DNA of 64,000 nucleotides, taken from positions 1 through 64,000 of the forward strand of contig JAKCPI010015674.1 of assembly GCA_023213315.1 (NCBI GenBank). Reading direction: 5' to 3'. The stretch is from Euborellia annulipes. Its lineage: Eukaryota; Arthropoda; Insecta; Dermaptera; Anisolabididae. Below the pieces are notes generated by a model. The model was not told where the DNA came from. It ran no database searches and saw nothing but the letters and a program-made list of their open reading frames with translations. Both the position numbers and the translations under genes were made by a program. Below are positions 41,800 through 52,952 of the stretch, piece by piece. Every line of letters starts with the position of its first letter. Position 1 is the stretch's first letter.

Positions 41800-43660
41800 T
41801 ATTATTATATATATATATTTTTTTTTTTTAGATTGTTCTTCTAGTCTAAATGGCCTGAGTGGTTACACATTAAAACAGACCGAAATAATACCTTTACATG
41901 ATAAAGAGAAAATTCAACAGAACAAGAACTTCAAACGTGATAGTAACATTCACAAGTATTGGGCCAAGTCCGATGTTAATTAACAAATGAACATTTACTT
42001 TATAATATCTCTCTCGAGTAGCAACTGCTATTTTAACCTAAACTTGTTTTATCAAGCTCTCTCTTGGCTCGAATTGTTTATCTTTAGAACACTTGTGAAG
42101 AAGATTAAAAAATAATAATTCTTGTTTTAATCACGTTTAAAGTTTATATCTATACCTTACCTTAAAGAAGATTAACAACTTTTTTATATAAAAAAAAGTT
42201 CTGATACTCCTTTAATCTAAGTTATAATTCGTTTTTTTTTTTTTTTTTTTAATAAGTTTTTATGCAATTAAGGAATATTAATTATTGTATATAGAACTCG
42301 TTTTAGAAGAAACCAAAAATATTAATGTAATAACAACTTTATTCTGATGATAGAGTAATCAATTTTTTATTTTTGTAGTGGTGATCGGTGTTATAAGATG
42401 ATAATTATAAATAAAAAAATAAAATAGGAGAAATAGTGGGAAAAATATATATTTAGTTTTTTTTTATTTTGAATTTAAAATATTAAATTTTGTTGTAGGG
42501 AGAGTCGAAAGGTATGATTCAAAAATTTAAGTAGAATGATTAATAAAATAGTCCTATATAAAAATGAAAGGGAAATGTTGTAGTTGTTATAGGTAGGGAG
42601 AAGGGGGGGGGAGGGATTAAATATAAAATAATATCTAATAATTTTAATTCAGAAGACCCATTGATTATGTCAATCTAGACATCTATTCCAGGCCTTCAAT
42701 CTAGTAGGACTTTCCAAATTCAATAAATTATAATTAAAAGAGTGAAGGATTAATTTTTCAATTCAGAGAATCTCCTACTGGGATTTATTTACTCGAGATT
42801 CATTCTTGCTCGAAGACACATTTCATATGGCTTCTTATCGTAAAATTACTTTTTGCTCTTCCTCCATATTTAATTCGTGGGCCCTCTTAAATTTAAGAAA
42901 GGATTAATCCGCATCGGCGGTGTTCATTTGGAAGAGAAGATAAAAATCACCTAGCTCTCTCCTTTAATGTAATTTCGGAATTCAGGCTACATTTTTGAAT
43001 GAGAAGAATATTCCTTTTATTATACTAAATTGGTAGCTAGGTATTGTATATATTGTACTTTATTGCTACCAAAGGAATATATTATAAAGGAGTTTATAAC
43101 ATTTAATCGAGATGATTGTCTCCATTGACCGAAATTATGATTTATGCTTTCTATAATATCTTGGGACTAACTGCTGTGTTTAACACAACTAAAATCACAA
43201 CATGTTTAAAACAAGGTAAACTTTAATATAATTCTGTAGAACCTTTAAACAAGTTTACGAATAACTTTGATAGAAATCAATAATATACTGTGGATATACA
43301 AGCTGCCTATATAGGAAAGCTCAAAGCGATAGGGAAAATAAATAAAAATAATAACGCAAAGACGCCCTTAAAAATTCTCCTATAATTAATTAAAAGATTT
43401 AAAAAATACTATAATAAAAGTTCAATTATGCGCAGTATATATTAATTATCCTTTATTTTCTGTTAGAAAATGCTGTTGTGAAGCAAAAAGAGAGAAAGAG
43501 GGAGATACAAAATATGAAATTTGAAAATCAAAATTTTAATTTAAAAATAAAATAAAATTTGATATCTGGTTGGATCAAAAAACACATGCAAAAATCCGCA
43601 AAGAAAAGTGAAAATTTAGTATTTGGAGATCATTGCATGTGTATCACTGGTAAATGGGAC
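41800..43660. other. Gene-free AT-rich stretch
   Basis: No exon recognised. Homopolymer T at 42232-42250, G runs at 42603-42614. Confidence 0.5.
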
Positions 43661-43667
43661 TGGATTA

Positions 43668-44056
43668 TGGGGTCGTCCACATATTACGTAACGCTTTAGG
43701 GAGGGGGGGGGGTAAGGGCCTGGACAAAACTTTACTAATTGTGACATGGGGGACCGGGGAGTTTCTTTAAGTGTGACATCACAATTCAAAGTTGAATTTA
43801 TAAAACGAAACCTGAGTTTGAAAAAAAATGGGATGAGACTCGAAAAAAAAAAAAAAAAAAAACGTCAAAAGAGATTCGCACCTTAAAAAAAAGTAAAAGG
43901 TCAAATGTTTTTTGCAACAGGGAAAAAGGGGGCGGGGGATAATAGTAGTTTTATGTTGTGACATAATATTTGTAGGATTTGTTTGTATGTGACTGACTGT
44001 GACAGGGGGGGGGGATGGACTAGAATATCGATGTATATGTACGTAATATGTTTTTG
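43668..44056. mobile_element. MITE with GTCGTCCACATATTACGTAA end (family M)
   Basis: The left end GGTCGTCCACATATTACG is a widely seen invertebrate MITE terminus. The right end, inverted, gives AACATATTACGTACATAT, a partial match. G runs lie inside both ends. The interior (43800-43900) shares GATGGGATGAGACTCG and AGTAAAAGGTCAAATG-like words with family F elements, pointing to recombination between families. Confidence 0.55.
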
Positions 44057-44775
44057 ATCTTGGAAAATGTTACAATATATAAAATGCCATCCCCTAACTC
44101 CTGGGGAGGATTCTCTCTCTCTCGTTAGTGTCGGGTAAAATCGCTCACAAACTTGGAAACAATAAATAACTTGAAAAAAACTTCACATATTTTTTCTTAT
44201 CCGGACATCTCCTGGAAGCAGGCAACCCACAACAATGCCTTGGATCAATTGGACAATGTTATGCATGAACGAACCAAGCGCCATTATGATTGAAATTAAA
44301 ATACCGCCATCAGGTTTGTTTACAATCGTGCAAAATGAAATAGTCATTATCTCAGGTTTAGGTTAATTACGCTTGGTTCCTTCATGCGGAACATAGGCCA
44401 ATTGAGGCTTAAACCACAAAAATTAAAATTATTTTTTCAAAATTTTATGAAAGTATAAAAAGAAAGAAGAAATGATCAAGTAGAAAATATTTTTGTAGAC
44501 TCATTTGTTCAGAAAAATGGACTTTTAATCAATGAAAATGTATTAAAGTAAAGTTGAATTGGTGAGTTAAAGAAATTGGTTAAATGGAACGTTATTTAAA
44601 AGAAAATGGTTTTTCTCTTTTTTCAATGTGAAATAGAAACCGATATTCAATTAGCCTATTGATAAACTAATCTTAAGATATTATTGGAAAAGACTATTAG
44701 ATTTTCAAAAAAAAAAAAACCCAAAATCAATATATCAGTGTCGTCTCAAATAACATATGTATATCTTAAATAGAT
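44057..44775. other. Gene-free stretch with small inverted pair
   Basis: CATGAACGAACCAAGCG (44264) and its near-inverse CGCTTGGTTCCTTCATG (44368) are about 105 bp apart and might bound a very small MITE. The rest is AT-rich. Confidence 0.4.
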
Positions 44776-45175
44776 TTAATGTGTGACTGATCGCACAGCC
44801 CACAACTTTCTCTTACCTTCGGGAATCGAAAGTTGTGTTCTGTTCTTGTCCCACCAGATTTTTTGTGTCGTGATATATTTAGTTTCCGCCAATATAAGAG
44901 ATTTTTTTATTTCCACATTTCAAGATGTAAAATATAAACATGGAAAAATATTTATATTCTGTTACCAAGGCACATTTCTCCATTCTTGGGTTAAGGAGCT
45001 TTCTGGGGGGGGGGGGGGGGGCAGGCCCGGGGGCACCCCCTAGTTATGGTAAAGAGTGCTTCAAAAGATTTCAAGGGCGAAATGAGAATATACATTTTAG
45101 AGAGCATCAAAAAAAATTGTTATTGAAATTAATCAAAATCGTTGGAGCGAATTTTGAGAAAATCGAAAAAAACTG

Positions 45176-45773
45176 AAAAATCTGGTGGACTGGGACAGAC
45201 ACAACTCTCTTACGGTAATCGAAAGTTGTGTTCTGGTGTCACACCAGATTTTGTGTCGACATATATTTAGTCCGACAGTACGGAACATATGAATTCAGAT
45301 GTAAAATTTATAAGTATGGGAAAATATTTATATTTTGTTACCATGGCAACCATTTCTCTATCTTCCCTATGAAATACAAGAGAAAGTGGTCTTCAGAAGA
45401 TTTCAATTGCAAAATGAGAATATACATTAAAAGAGAATCTAAAAATTAATTGATTTTTTGAATTTTAAAAAAAATCGTTGGAGCAAATTTTGAGAAAATC
45501 GAAAAAAAAAACTGAAAAAGACATCAGTAAAGAACTAGTACTCTTTGGCCGATTTTGATTAAAAGCTTATTTTCCGGTCGGGGGTGAACTCAAAAAAAAC
45601 AACTCGTAGTCAATTCATGTAAAAGAAAAACACACAGACAGACCATGTGAAAAACCACTTTTGGATCAGGGGACTCAAAACGTGAAGACCACAAAACTCG
45701 ACATCGAATTTTGACATGAACAAACTTTTCTCTATATATATATACAATATACATAGGTAAGAGAAAGTAAAAA
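45176..45773 (-). mobile_element. Family A element, copy 9 nested in copy 8, deletion-riddled
   Basis: A whole minus-oriented copy inserted in a five-A run of copy 8. Against copy 1 it differs almost only by small deletions (for example GTGGAC for GTGTGAC, CTTACGG for CTTACCTTCGG, AAGACCACAAAACTCG for AAGATCCATCAAAATCTCG), totalling around 90 bases, while substitutions are rare. The X-box is intact. Confidence 0.85.
45337..45350 (-). promoter_or_regulatory. Palindromic X-box (RFX site) in family A copy 9
   Basis: GTTACCATGGCAAC on the plus strand (GTTGCCATGGTAAC on the minus). Intact although the copy around it has many small deletions. Confidence 0.55.
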
Positions 45774-46050
45774 GTGCATCAGTAAAGTACTAGTTTTGTT
45801 CACAAGTTTCGTGTCACGTGCCAGGGGCGTGCCTAGCTTAAATATAAAATTTCAACCTCCTAGCTCTTTTCGTTCACAGACAGACAAACAGACAGACACA
45901 CAGACAGACCATGTCGCAAAAACCACTTTTTTGGATTAAGGGGACCTCAAAACGTGTATATCCATCAAAATCTCGACATCGAATTTTTGACATGAATCAA
46001 ATACTTTCTCTCTATTTATATTAACAAATATAGGTAAGAGAAAGTAAAAA

Positions 46051-46790
46051 ATTTTAATGATTGAAATAATCTTATTTCGAGCACATAAATATTTAGCTAG
46101 AGTATTTATGTTGCGATATTTTTCGTTGTCTTACTTGTTGTTGCTTCTTTGCAATAAGCTCGGGTAGAAGACATATATTCCCCAAGAGATCCGATTTATT
46201 TAAGAAAATTTAGACAAATAATAAAAAAAGAGAGATGGAAAAAGAACAAAATTTATAAAAATAAATTTGTTGACTTAGGCTCCAAATCCTTTGAGACTTA
46301 TATAAAAATTCTTGAGTTTAATAATCTATATATTAGGATGAGTATTTTTGTCCTTAAAGAGTATCTAAAAATAAAATAAAATGGCCATATGATTTCTTTT
46401 AAACTTAACCTTCAAAGGCAACTCTTTTCAAAGAATAATTTTACTTTTTAAGTAAAACAATCAATATTGGTTTTTGAAAAAATTCGAGAATAATCCCTTG
46501 CTACTAATCTGTTACAGGCTGTAAGTCTATTAACTTAATTAAACCAAGTATTTAAAAGAAATCACTTGAGATGCTATACGTAGATAACTTTATACAATAC
46601 TAGAAAACATTTTATTTCTAAAAGTTAAAAAAATTTCAAGTTGACTTAATAATTACTATTATGGTAAAATAGTTATTTTTTATGCATTGAGGCAAGTGTC
46701 AGTCAGATGAACAATTTATTGCAACGGAATAGCTTGGAAGATTAGTTCCAAATGGCACACTAGTTAAATGCTTGTAAAATATAAAAAGCC
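46051..46790. other. Gene-free AT-rich stretch
   Basis: No gene or repeat terminus recognised. Confidence 0.55.
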
Positions 46791-46792
46791 CC

Positions 46793-46850
46793 ATCGGGCT
46801 TGGTGTAATTGGTAGCGTGCTCATCTTCTATACCAAGAGTCGCGGGCTCT
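46793..46850 (+). mobile_element. tRNA-derived SINE head fragment
   Basis: CCCCATCGGGCTTGGTGTAA and TTGGTAGCGTGCTCATCTTC (box A) run to GAGTCGCGGGCTCTGATTACC, a corrupted box B. The body and tail are absent. Confidence 0.65.
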
Positions 46851-46888
46851 GATTACCCCTATAGGCTATATGAAATATATAGTTAAAA

Positions 46889-46935
46889 AGTTTTGCAATC
46901 GATGTCGATATTTTGATGGATATACACGTTTTACT
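46889..46935 (+). mobile_element. Family A core fragment
   Basis: CGATGTCGATATTTTGATGG followed by ATATACACGTTTTA is the family A core phrase. The flanks are unrelated. Confidence 0.6.
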
Positions 46936-47274
46936 CTGTTGCTATGCTCAATTTTCAAATTTAAATAATTTTTTAATAAATAAAGTACAAATATTATACA
47001 CTAGTATATCATTTTACTCGGGAGAAAGTATATTTTCTGAAACCAAAAGCCCTTTTCAGTTCTTGGCCTTTAGCTCTAGAGGTTTTTTTTTTTTTTTTAA
47101 TTTATTTTAAGGTCTTTTTCGGCATCGGAGGCCATTTAGACCCTGTCCTCTTTTTATTTCAATTTATTGGCAGCCAATTAAATTGAAATAAAGACGGGAT
47201 GCGAACCCGTATATCTAGGTTATGTGGGAAAATTTTCAAAATAATTGAACAAATAGTTTTCAAGTTTTCATTGA

Positions 47275-47390
47275 GGAAGAAAATTACCACACAGTCGTAC
47301 AGACACACACACACACAAACATCATTCCAAAAACTACTTAAATGGATCCAGGGGACCTCAAAACGCATTTTGATAGCTTCAGTTAAATTT
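47275..47390 (-). mobile_element. Family A core fragment
   Basis: CACACACACACAAACATC, GGGGACCTCAAAACGC and TTTTGATAGC are worn family A core with its CA repeat, in minus orientation. Confidence 0.5.
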
Positions 47391-47880
47391 CGATTTTTTT
47401 TTTTATTATTAGCCTACATTAACTTTACCTACCCAAACTATGGTCGGTGGGAAAAGTTAATAAATTACTCGATTTCATTATTTCATCAATAACTTGAAAG
47501 AGTTCGAGGACTCTTTTCAAGGAATACGGTTCATGAAATACAAAATTTCCTGAAAACGACCAGGTTTGGAAAGACAGAAGAAATAAAATTTTCAGAAAAG
47601 AAAATTAATTGCCTATAGACTGAGAGCAAATAATAGGTTTAGTATGCCAACAAATTTTGGTATTTATAAGCAAGGGCTAAAAGAATCATCGGTAGAACAA
47701 TCGAAATAGTCTAGATAAGATAGGAAAAGAAGAATATAAATTAATTTTAAAATAAGAAACTGTTTTAAAATTTTAATGGTATTTTTTTAAATATAAAATG
47801 GAAAATTTACATAATGAAATAATTAGCGAAAGGAAATCCTAAAACTTTTAATTACAATTTAATTAAAAATAATTAAGGTT
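47391..47880. other. AT-rich spacer
   Basis: Nothing recognised. Confidence 0.5.
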
Positions 47881-47882
47881 CA

Positions 47883-48300
47883 ATGAAAAATATTCCATAT
47901 TTTAAAGGAGCTAGAAAGAATAAAGTAATAAATTTAAAAGAAAAGAAGGAACTTGGCTGTTTGCATATCGACACTTATTCTGCTAAACAACAACGGAAGG
48001 AGAAGACAGACAGAAAGGAAAGAGAAGGGCTGGGAGGGGGTCTAATTCTATTTCTAACCAACGGCGAAAACGGACTGAATCAATGTTGGTGCGTCAGTGA
48101 GTATCGGGTAAGCATCGATCCTGCATCAGAAAATGGCAAAAGAAGGCCTTTTTCGTCCAGTCCATTCGATTGATCGATCAACAGGTGCCAAACGATCTCT
48201 TTTCTTCACTTAAGCCTCTCCTGTGACAGAGTACCTCTTCTTGTTACTGATTTCCTCCTGAGCAATTTGCTCCTGAATTTCGAATCTCTTTCGTTTCCTT
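47883..48300 (+). other. GC-richer unique island with 96-codon frame
   Basis: A 96-codon frame at 47883-48173 begins with many lysines and ends in a GC-richer part. A GAGTATCGGGTAAGCATC at 48098-48115 has a donor-like GGTAAG. I recognise no domain. The following 48180-48300 is CT-rich. A non-coding first exon or promoter is possible; coding function is not supported. Confidence 0.25.
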
Positions 48301-48807
48301 TTTTTTTTTTTTTTTACCTTTTTCTAATCCACTGGTTTGAATAATCATGATTTGTTATTCAATTGCTAATGAACTTTAAATTACATCTATTTTAGTAATA
48401 AGAGTTAGTTAATGAGAAGAAAATATCAGTAATTAAAGTTAAAGATCTAACAATTGTTTCAAGAATAGTTTAAAAAATTGCAACTTAAATAATTAAGACT
48501 AACGATTAATATTTAAAAATCGGGGAGCCCCCCCGGGGAAGAGAAAAAGGGGGGAAAGAAAACTGTCCTAGTACATTATTGGTATTCAATTGATTTACCT
48601 TAGCATATTTTTTATCGGATTCCCTGAATTTTAATGTTATTAATATTGACATTGTTATCTTTAACAGCCAGTTACGGAGTGAGGACAAAAGCTTAAATTG
48701 AAAAAAAAAAAACATAATTAGTCAATCTAAAAACAAATGCATTTATTCATTTTCATTATTGATGATTATATTGATTTTTTTAAAGTAATTGATAATTTTG
48801 ATACATA
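48301..48807. other. AT-rich spacer with G/C run
   Basis: A T16 run at 48299-48314 and a CCCCCCCGGGG tract at 48529-48538. No gene found. Confidence 0.5.
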
Positions 48808-48815
48808 TTTGTCGC

Positions 48816-49238
48816 CATAGGTGTAGCCAAAAAATTTTTGGTGAGGGGGGTCAAGACAGGGTTTGTCCCCCTCCCTCCTCAGTAATGGGCAGTTTAAGAA
48901 TGTCTAATGAAATAAATCAGTTTTCAAAGTAAGGTATATATTTTAAAAAATTTGATACAGGAAATAAATATATTACAATAATTTACATGATTAGTAAAAT
49001 TCAACTAATCTATTGAAAAAATTAGTAATACTAGAGAAAATAGAAAAATACTAGAAAATACTTTTCTTTTTTTAATAGGGTTTATACAAAACAATTTCAA
49101 AATTGCTAGTGCAAATTTTTAAATTTTTGTATTATAGAGCTTAAATATCCAGTCATGGCTTGGGTCCCATGGGGAGGGGGGGGGGAGTTGGGGGTACAAA
49201 CCCCCAACAGGGGGGGGGGGGCCTGTGGATACGCCTTG
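48816..49238. mobile_element. hAT-type MITE with near-perfect 8-bp duplication
   Basis: The left end CATAGGTGTAGCCA and the right end, inverted, CAAGGCGTATCCACAGG are an imperfect TIR. The flanks TTTGTCGC (48808-48815) and TTTGTCGT (49239-49246) match at 7 of 8 bases. Several G runs lie inside both ends. No ORF. Confidence 0.72.
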
Positions 49239-49344
49239 TTTGTCGTTAAGAAACGAACCACTGACCCCTAGAAGCAGGAACAGTAGAGTTACAAGTGTCT
49301 GATGTGCACGAGAGCCTTGAGCTTAGGCAACCAAAATGCTTGGC

Positions 49345-49810
49345 CGTCGGAAGTGTTGTCTAACTGCAAACTTGACAAGCATGCACGAACAATATTTTTG
49401 TACAAGCAAACTGTAGTGTCTATAGGAGAATTTTGAGCAAGCTTTTTAATTGTGCAAGCTGCTTGATGCTCGATTGAATTTTAATCATGCACAAGCATAT
49501 TTGCACAAGAAAAACTCTCCGCCATTTTATAGACGTCTTAACATTTGATATTTATTTAATTTAATATACAATATATTAATTCATTTAAAATATTAATATT
49601 AATTGTGCCTCTGTTTAAAACAAGTGAGTATTTTTTGTTCCAATAAATAACCCTCCGAGTTTGTCATTTTTAGGATAATTTTCGGCATAAGCTGTTTCTT
49701 GCACAAGCATGCTTGTGCCGTGTGGCGACGAAAGGTATTTATGCATGCTGGTAAAAAAAAGATTGCACATGCATGATTGTCAAGTTTGCATTTACGTATG
49801 TAGCTGCTTT
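49345..49810. mobile_element. TTAA MITE, family G copy 2 (uninterrupted)
   Basis: CTGCAAACTTGACAAGCATG at the left and its inverse CATGATTGTCAAGTTTGCA at the right are followed by GTAGCTGCT and TTAA at 49808-49811. Internal words GTGCAAGCTGCTTGATGCTC and TTGCACAAGCATGCTTGTGC match copy 1. The left TTAA has decayed. About 460 bp, no ORF. Confidence 0.7.
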
Positions 49811-49811
49811 A

Positions 49812-50090
49812 AGAAGTAGCTTTTTCCTTAAGTTTCATTAAAAAAAGATGAATTATTTATTTTAAAAATATTGATTTGGTTGACTAAGCTCAAGGCTTTT
49901 TCGAGCGTCACATCGAGTGTACTAGGGTCAATTATATTTTAATTCTAAGAGTGGACTAATCGACCTCTTTTCAATAATCGGTAAAGGAACATTAGTAGAG
50001 CAAAATACTGTATAAAAGGTCCTGTTTTTGCTTGCTCGGTCTAAAAGGATGAAGAGAAAAAGAATAATCAAAAAAAATTTAGTTAAAACA
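49812..50090. other. AT-rich spacer
   Basis: Nothing recognised. Confidence 0.55.
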
Positions 50091-50170
50091 AAAAAAAAAT
50101 CAGGTGTGATCTCTCCTTGTCACACTAGATTTTTTTGTGACAATATAAATTTAGTTTCCGCCAATATATT

Positions 50171-50380
50171 CTCTTTCACACAGTCTTTTCGGCAACTTAG
50201 GCCATATAAGACTTTGACGATAACCGTTATTTATGAATTTTCTATATTAGGGTCCAGGCATTCTTATTTAAGCCATTTGGTATCAAATGGCTTAAATAAA
50301 ATCATCGGACTACCTTGGGGGTCGGAACCCACGATAAAGTTTGGTATACGAGGTTAGTATGCTAACCTCTACGCCAAGCC
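50171..50380 (-). mobile_element. tRNA-derived SINE nested in family A copy 10
   Basis: Minus-oriented: the inverse gives GGCTTGGCGTAGAGGTTAGC, a worn box B (GTGGGTTCCGACCCCC), the TCCGATGATTTTATTTAAG region and GCCGAAAAGACTGTGTGAAA. The poly-A tail is missing. Identical 13-bp duplications CCGCCAATATATT at 50158-50170 and 50381-50393 prove insertion into the older element. Confidence 0.9.
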
Positions 50381-50700
50381 CCGCCAATATATTAAAATTC
50401 AACTTGGGAGAATATTTATATTTATATTTTTTGTTACCCAGGAAACCATTTCTCCTATCTTACCTATGAAGTACAAGTGTAAGTGGTCTTCAAACAATTT
50501 TGAAGGGAAAATGAGAATATACATTTTAAAAGAGGACCTAAAAAATAATTAATTTTGAATTTTTAAACAAAATCGTTTAAGCGAATTTTGAGAAAATAGA
50601 AAAAAACTGAAAAAGTGCATCAGTAAAGTGCTAGTAATCTTTGACCGATTTTGTTCAAAAGCTTCGTGTTACGTCCCAGGAGGGTACCTAACTTAAATAT

Positions 50701-50926
50701 CGACGCTATAATTAGCAAAGTGCCTAATTCCACTTTTTTCGAAAATCATTTTTTGTATTTTCTGTTGAAAAATATCATTCTCCTTATGTCTGAACTGGTA
50801 AAAGCGTAATTCAAATTTTTCTGTTCGAAAAGTGTTTAACAGTGGGCTCTAACAATGACAATAAAACTTTGGCTCTCCTGAAAAATAAACAAAATGGAGT
50901 TAGGCACTTTGCTAATTAGAACGTCG
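50701..50926. mobile_element. MITE with CGACG...CGTCG ends (family C)
   Basis: The left end CGACGCTATAATTAGCAAAG and the right end, inverted, CGACGTTCTAATTAGCAAAG continue as GTGCCTAA, a 27-bp TIR with two or three differences. It is inserted in the family A sequence CTTAAATAT/AAATTTC with AT on both sides. The 226-bp body has no ORF. Confidence 0.82.
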
Positions 50927-51125
50927 ATGAAATTTCAACCTCCTAGCTTTTTTCATTCTTGGTATATTTTGTTCACAGGGACACAGACAGACAGAACATG
51001 TTGTTAAAACTACTTTAGATTCAGGGGACCTCAAAATCCATCAAAATCTCAACATCGAATTTTGACATGAATCCAATACTTTCTCTATATATTAACATAT
51101 ATATAGAGGTAAGAGAAAGTAAAAA

Positions 51126-52115
51126 GAAGAAGAATAAATGCGAAGTATTTTGTCATTTGCGGTTTTATAAGCAATTTTAAAAGCATTTTAAAAAAAATAA
51201 AGTAATTAAATTAAACAAAATTTGTTACGTTTGACCTGCGTGCTCACCACAAACAACGCAACCTTTAGGTTTTAGATAATTAATTTAATAGAGAGATTTA
51301 ATTAAATAATTATTCGGGCTAACCCCATTTAACAATACTTTTTGTATTCTCCATTTAAAACAAAAGCAGAAAGCTTTATACAACTCTTAAAACTGGGTTA
51401 AAAATAAATTTTCACCGGGTTAAAACTAATAAGCTTATATATTTATTTATTTATTTTTTTTTATTATTTCACTCGAATAAATGTAAATTCCTATTTACGG
51501 GTAAAATAATAATTTTTTATCATAAACTAGGTTCAGAATTTTCCTAAATTTCAAGAAAGAGATCTCGATTTTTTAACATGCTCAACAATGTATCTTAAAA
51601 AACGAAATGATGAATTAAAATATAGTCAATTTATGGCAAAAATTTCACAAAAAGCTAAAAATAAGAATTGTGTCATTAATTGTATTCATCAAGAGATATA
51701 TTCTGAATAAAATTAATTTTATAATGCAAATTGTATTATTCAATTTGAAGGTTTTCATGATATAAGTAGGACTATATATAAAAAAATTATATTTTAATTT
51801 TATTTCATTCATCATCTCTAAGCAAGGTTTCCTTTGTAGGTAGAAGTAGAAAGGATTGAGAGGATCTCGAATTAGAGTAAGAGCTGAGCAAAAAAAAAGG
51901 ATGAGTTTAATTAAAGTTAGTATTGTACAGGCTAGGGGAAATCCATCCTTTGAAAGCTCTACTTGTCTTCATTGAGGAGGAGGATTGGTTTTCCGGGTTT
52001 GCCAAATTCCACCCACGCAACATCTAAGCTGTTCAAGATTGGTGAAATTTTTTGTAATGGTATTATAAATTTTGAAAAATAAATTTTTTTTTTTTAAATA
52101 AATAAATAAAAATCT
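51126..52115. other. Gene-free AT-rich stretch
   Basis: No exon or element end recognised. A short GC-richer segment at 51230-51275 has no identity. Confidence 0.55.
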
Positions 52116-52284
52116 TCATCGAAATAAAAATCTCGTAGGACTGAACTCGCATTAGAAAACTTCCGATTACCTAAGGAATGTGATTTGAGACTTTTTGTGT
52201 CGATATATATTTTGTTTCCGATAATGTATTGATAGTATATTAAAAACCCAAGAACTATAATTTAAGATCTCTTGTAGGAATAGT

Positions 52285-52597
52285 GGAACGAAGTTCTTTA
52301 AAGCGGTTTAAGCAGGGTGAATTGGGAAAAAATGTAACATAACAAAAACGCGTTCCTAACAAAAATGCGTTCCTAACACCCGAGGGACGGCGGAGGATGA
52401 CGAGATTAGCCGAAGTTTTGGTGAGGCCACGCCCACCTTCTCAGCAAGAGGTTCCAGCGGGCGCAGCTACCTGGCTATACGAAGGCGGACTTTCCGCCTA
52501 TTTAAATAATAATCATATTAAATTATATTCTGAGTTAAAGAAAAGGCGTGAGGAACTTCGTTCCTGTCGTAGAACCCCTACGACCCCACAAGTTTGC
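52285..52597 (+). mobile_element. Dispersed repeat, family E copy 2
   Basis: Plus-oriented match to the inverse of 19128-19402, with GGAACGAAGTTCTTT, GGGACGGCGGAGGATG and GGCGTGAGGAACTTCGTTCC. A 13-bp phrase (AAAAACGCGTTCCTAAC) is tandemly repeated with one change near 52345-52377. It sits between two parts of a family A copy, so it inserted there. No protein domain is recognised. Confidence 0.6.
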
Positions 52598-52702
52598 TTT
52601 TTGGTTTCAGAGGACCTCAAAACGTGTATATCCATCCAAATCTTGACATCGAATTTTTGACAAGAATCCCAATACTTTCTTTCTATATATTAACATATAT
52701 AT

Positions 52703-52952
52703 GGACCCTGTTATGCAATGGTGTGTCAAAGACCAAAAAAATTCAAAATTGAGTTAAGCGCGGAATATTGTTTCAAATGCTTTAATTAATAGTATTTTTT
52801 ATGAAATATGTCCTAAAAAAATTTATATTTAATGTTACTTGCACAATTGACAAGAAAAATTATATAGAATCCAATGTAAACAAAAAACTTTATTGTTGAT
52901 TTTCTCAAAACTCGATGTTTGGTCTTTGACACACCATTGCATAACAGGGTCC
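52703..52952. mobile_element. MITE with perfect 33-bp inverted repeats (family D)
   Basis: The ends read GGACCCTGTTATGCAATGG and continue through TGTGTCAAAGACCA, identical in both orientations over 33 bp. It is flanked by ATATAT on each side within the TA-rich end of family A copy 11, consistent with a TA target. 250 bp with no ORF. Perfect arms indicate a recent insertion. Confidence 0.88.

Larger units (their letters stand above)
44778..46050 (-). mobile_element. Family A element, copy 8 (outer, split by copy 9)
   Basis: A minus-oriented copy lies in two blocks, 44778-45178 and 45774-46050. The first stops at AAACTGAAAAA and the second resumes at GTGCATCAGTAAAG, adjacent bases in intact copies. 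A G-rich insertion of about 60 bp (around 44985-45045, TTCTGGGG to GCACCCCCTAG) also disturbs the first block next to a mutated X-box. Its second block carries the subfamily segment also seen in copy 6. Confidence 0.82.
50091..51125 (-). mobile_element. Family A element, copy 10 with two nested insertions
   Basis: A minus-oriented copy from CACACTAGATTTTTTTG to GGTAAGAGAAAGTAAAAA, expanded to over 1 kb by a SINE (50171-50380) and a MITE (50701-50926). Removing both leaves a normal copy of about 580 bp whose 3' hairpin has lost one arm. The X-box is mutated (GTTACCCAGGAAAC). Confidence 0.85.

Noticed and set aside
47883..48173. 96-codon plus-strand frame as a real gene
   Set aside because: The lysine-rich start lies in AT-rich DNA and the rest resembles no family. 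I kept only the GC-richer island as unassigned.
50028..50357. 109-codon frame
   Set aside because: It crosses the boundary between family A copy 10 and the nested SINE, so it is a chance frame over two repeats.
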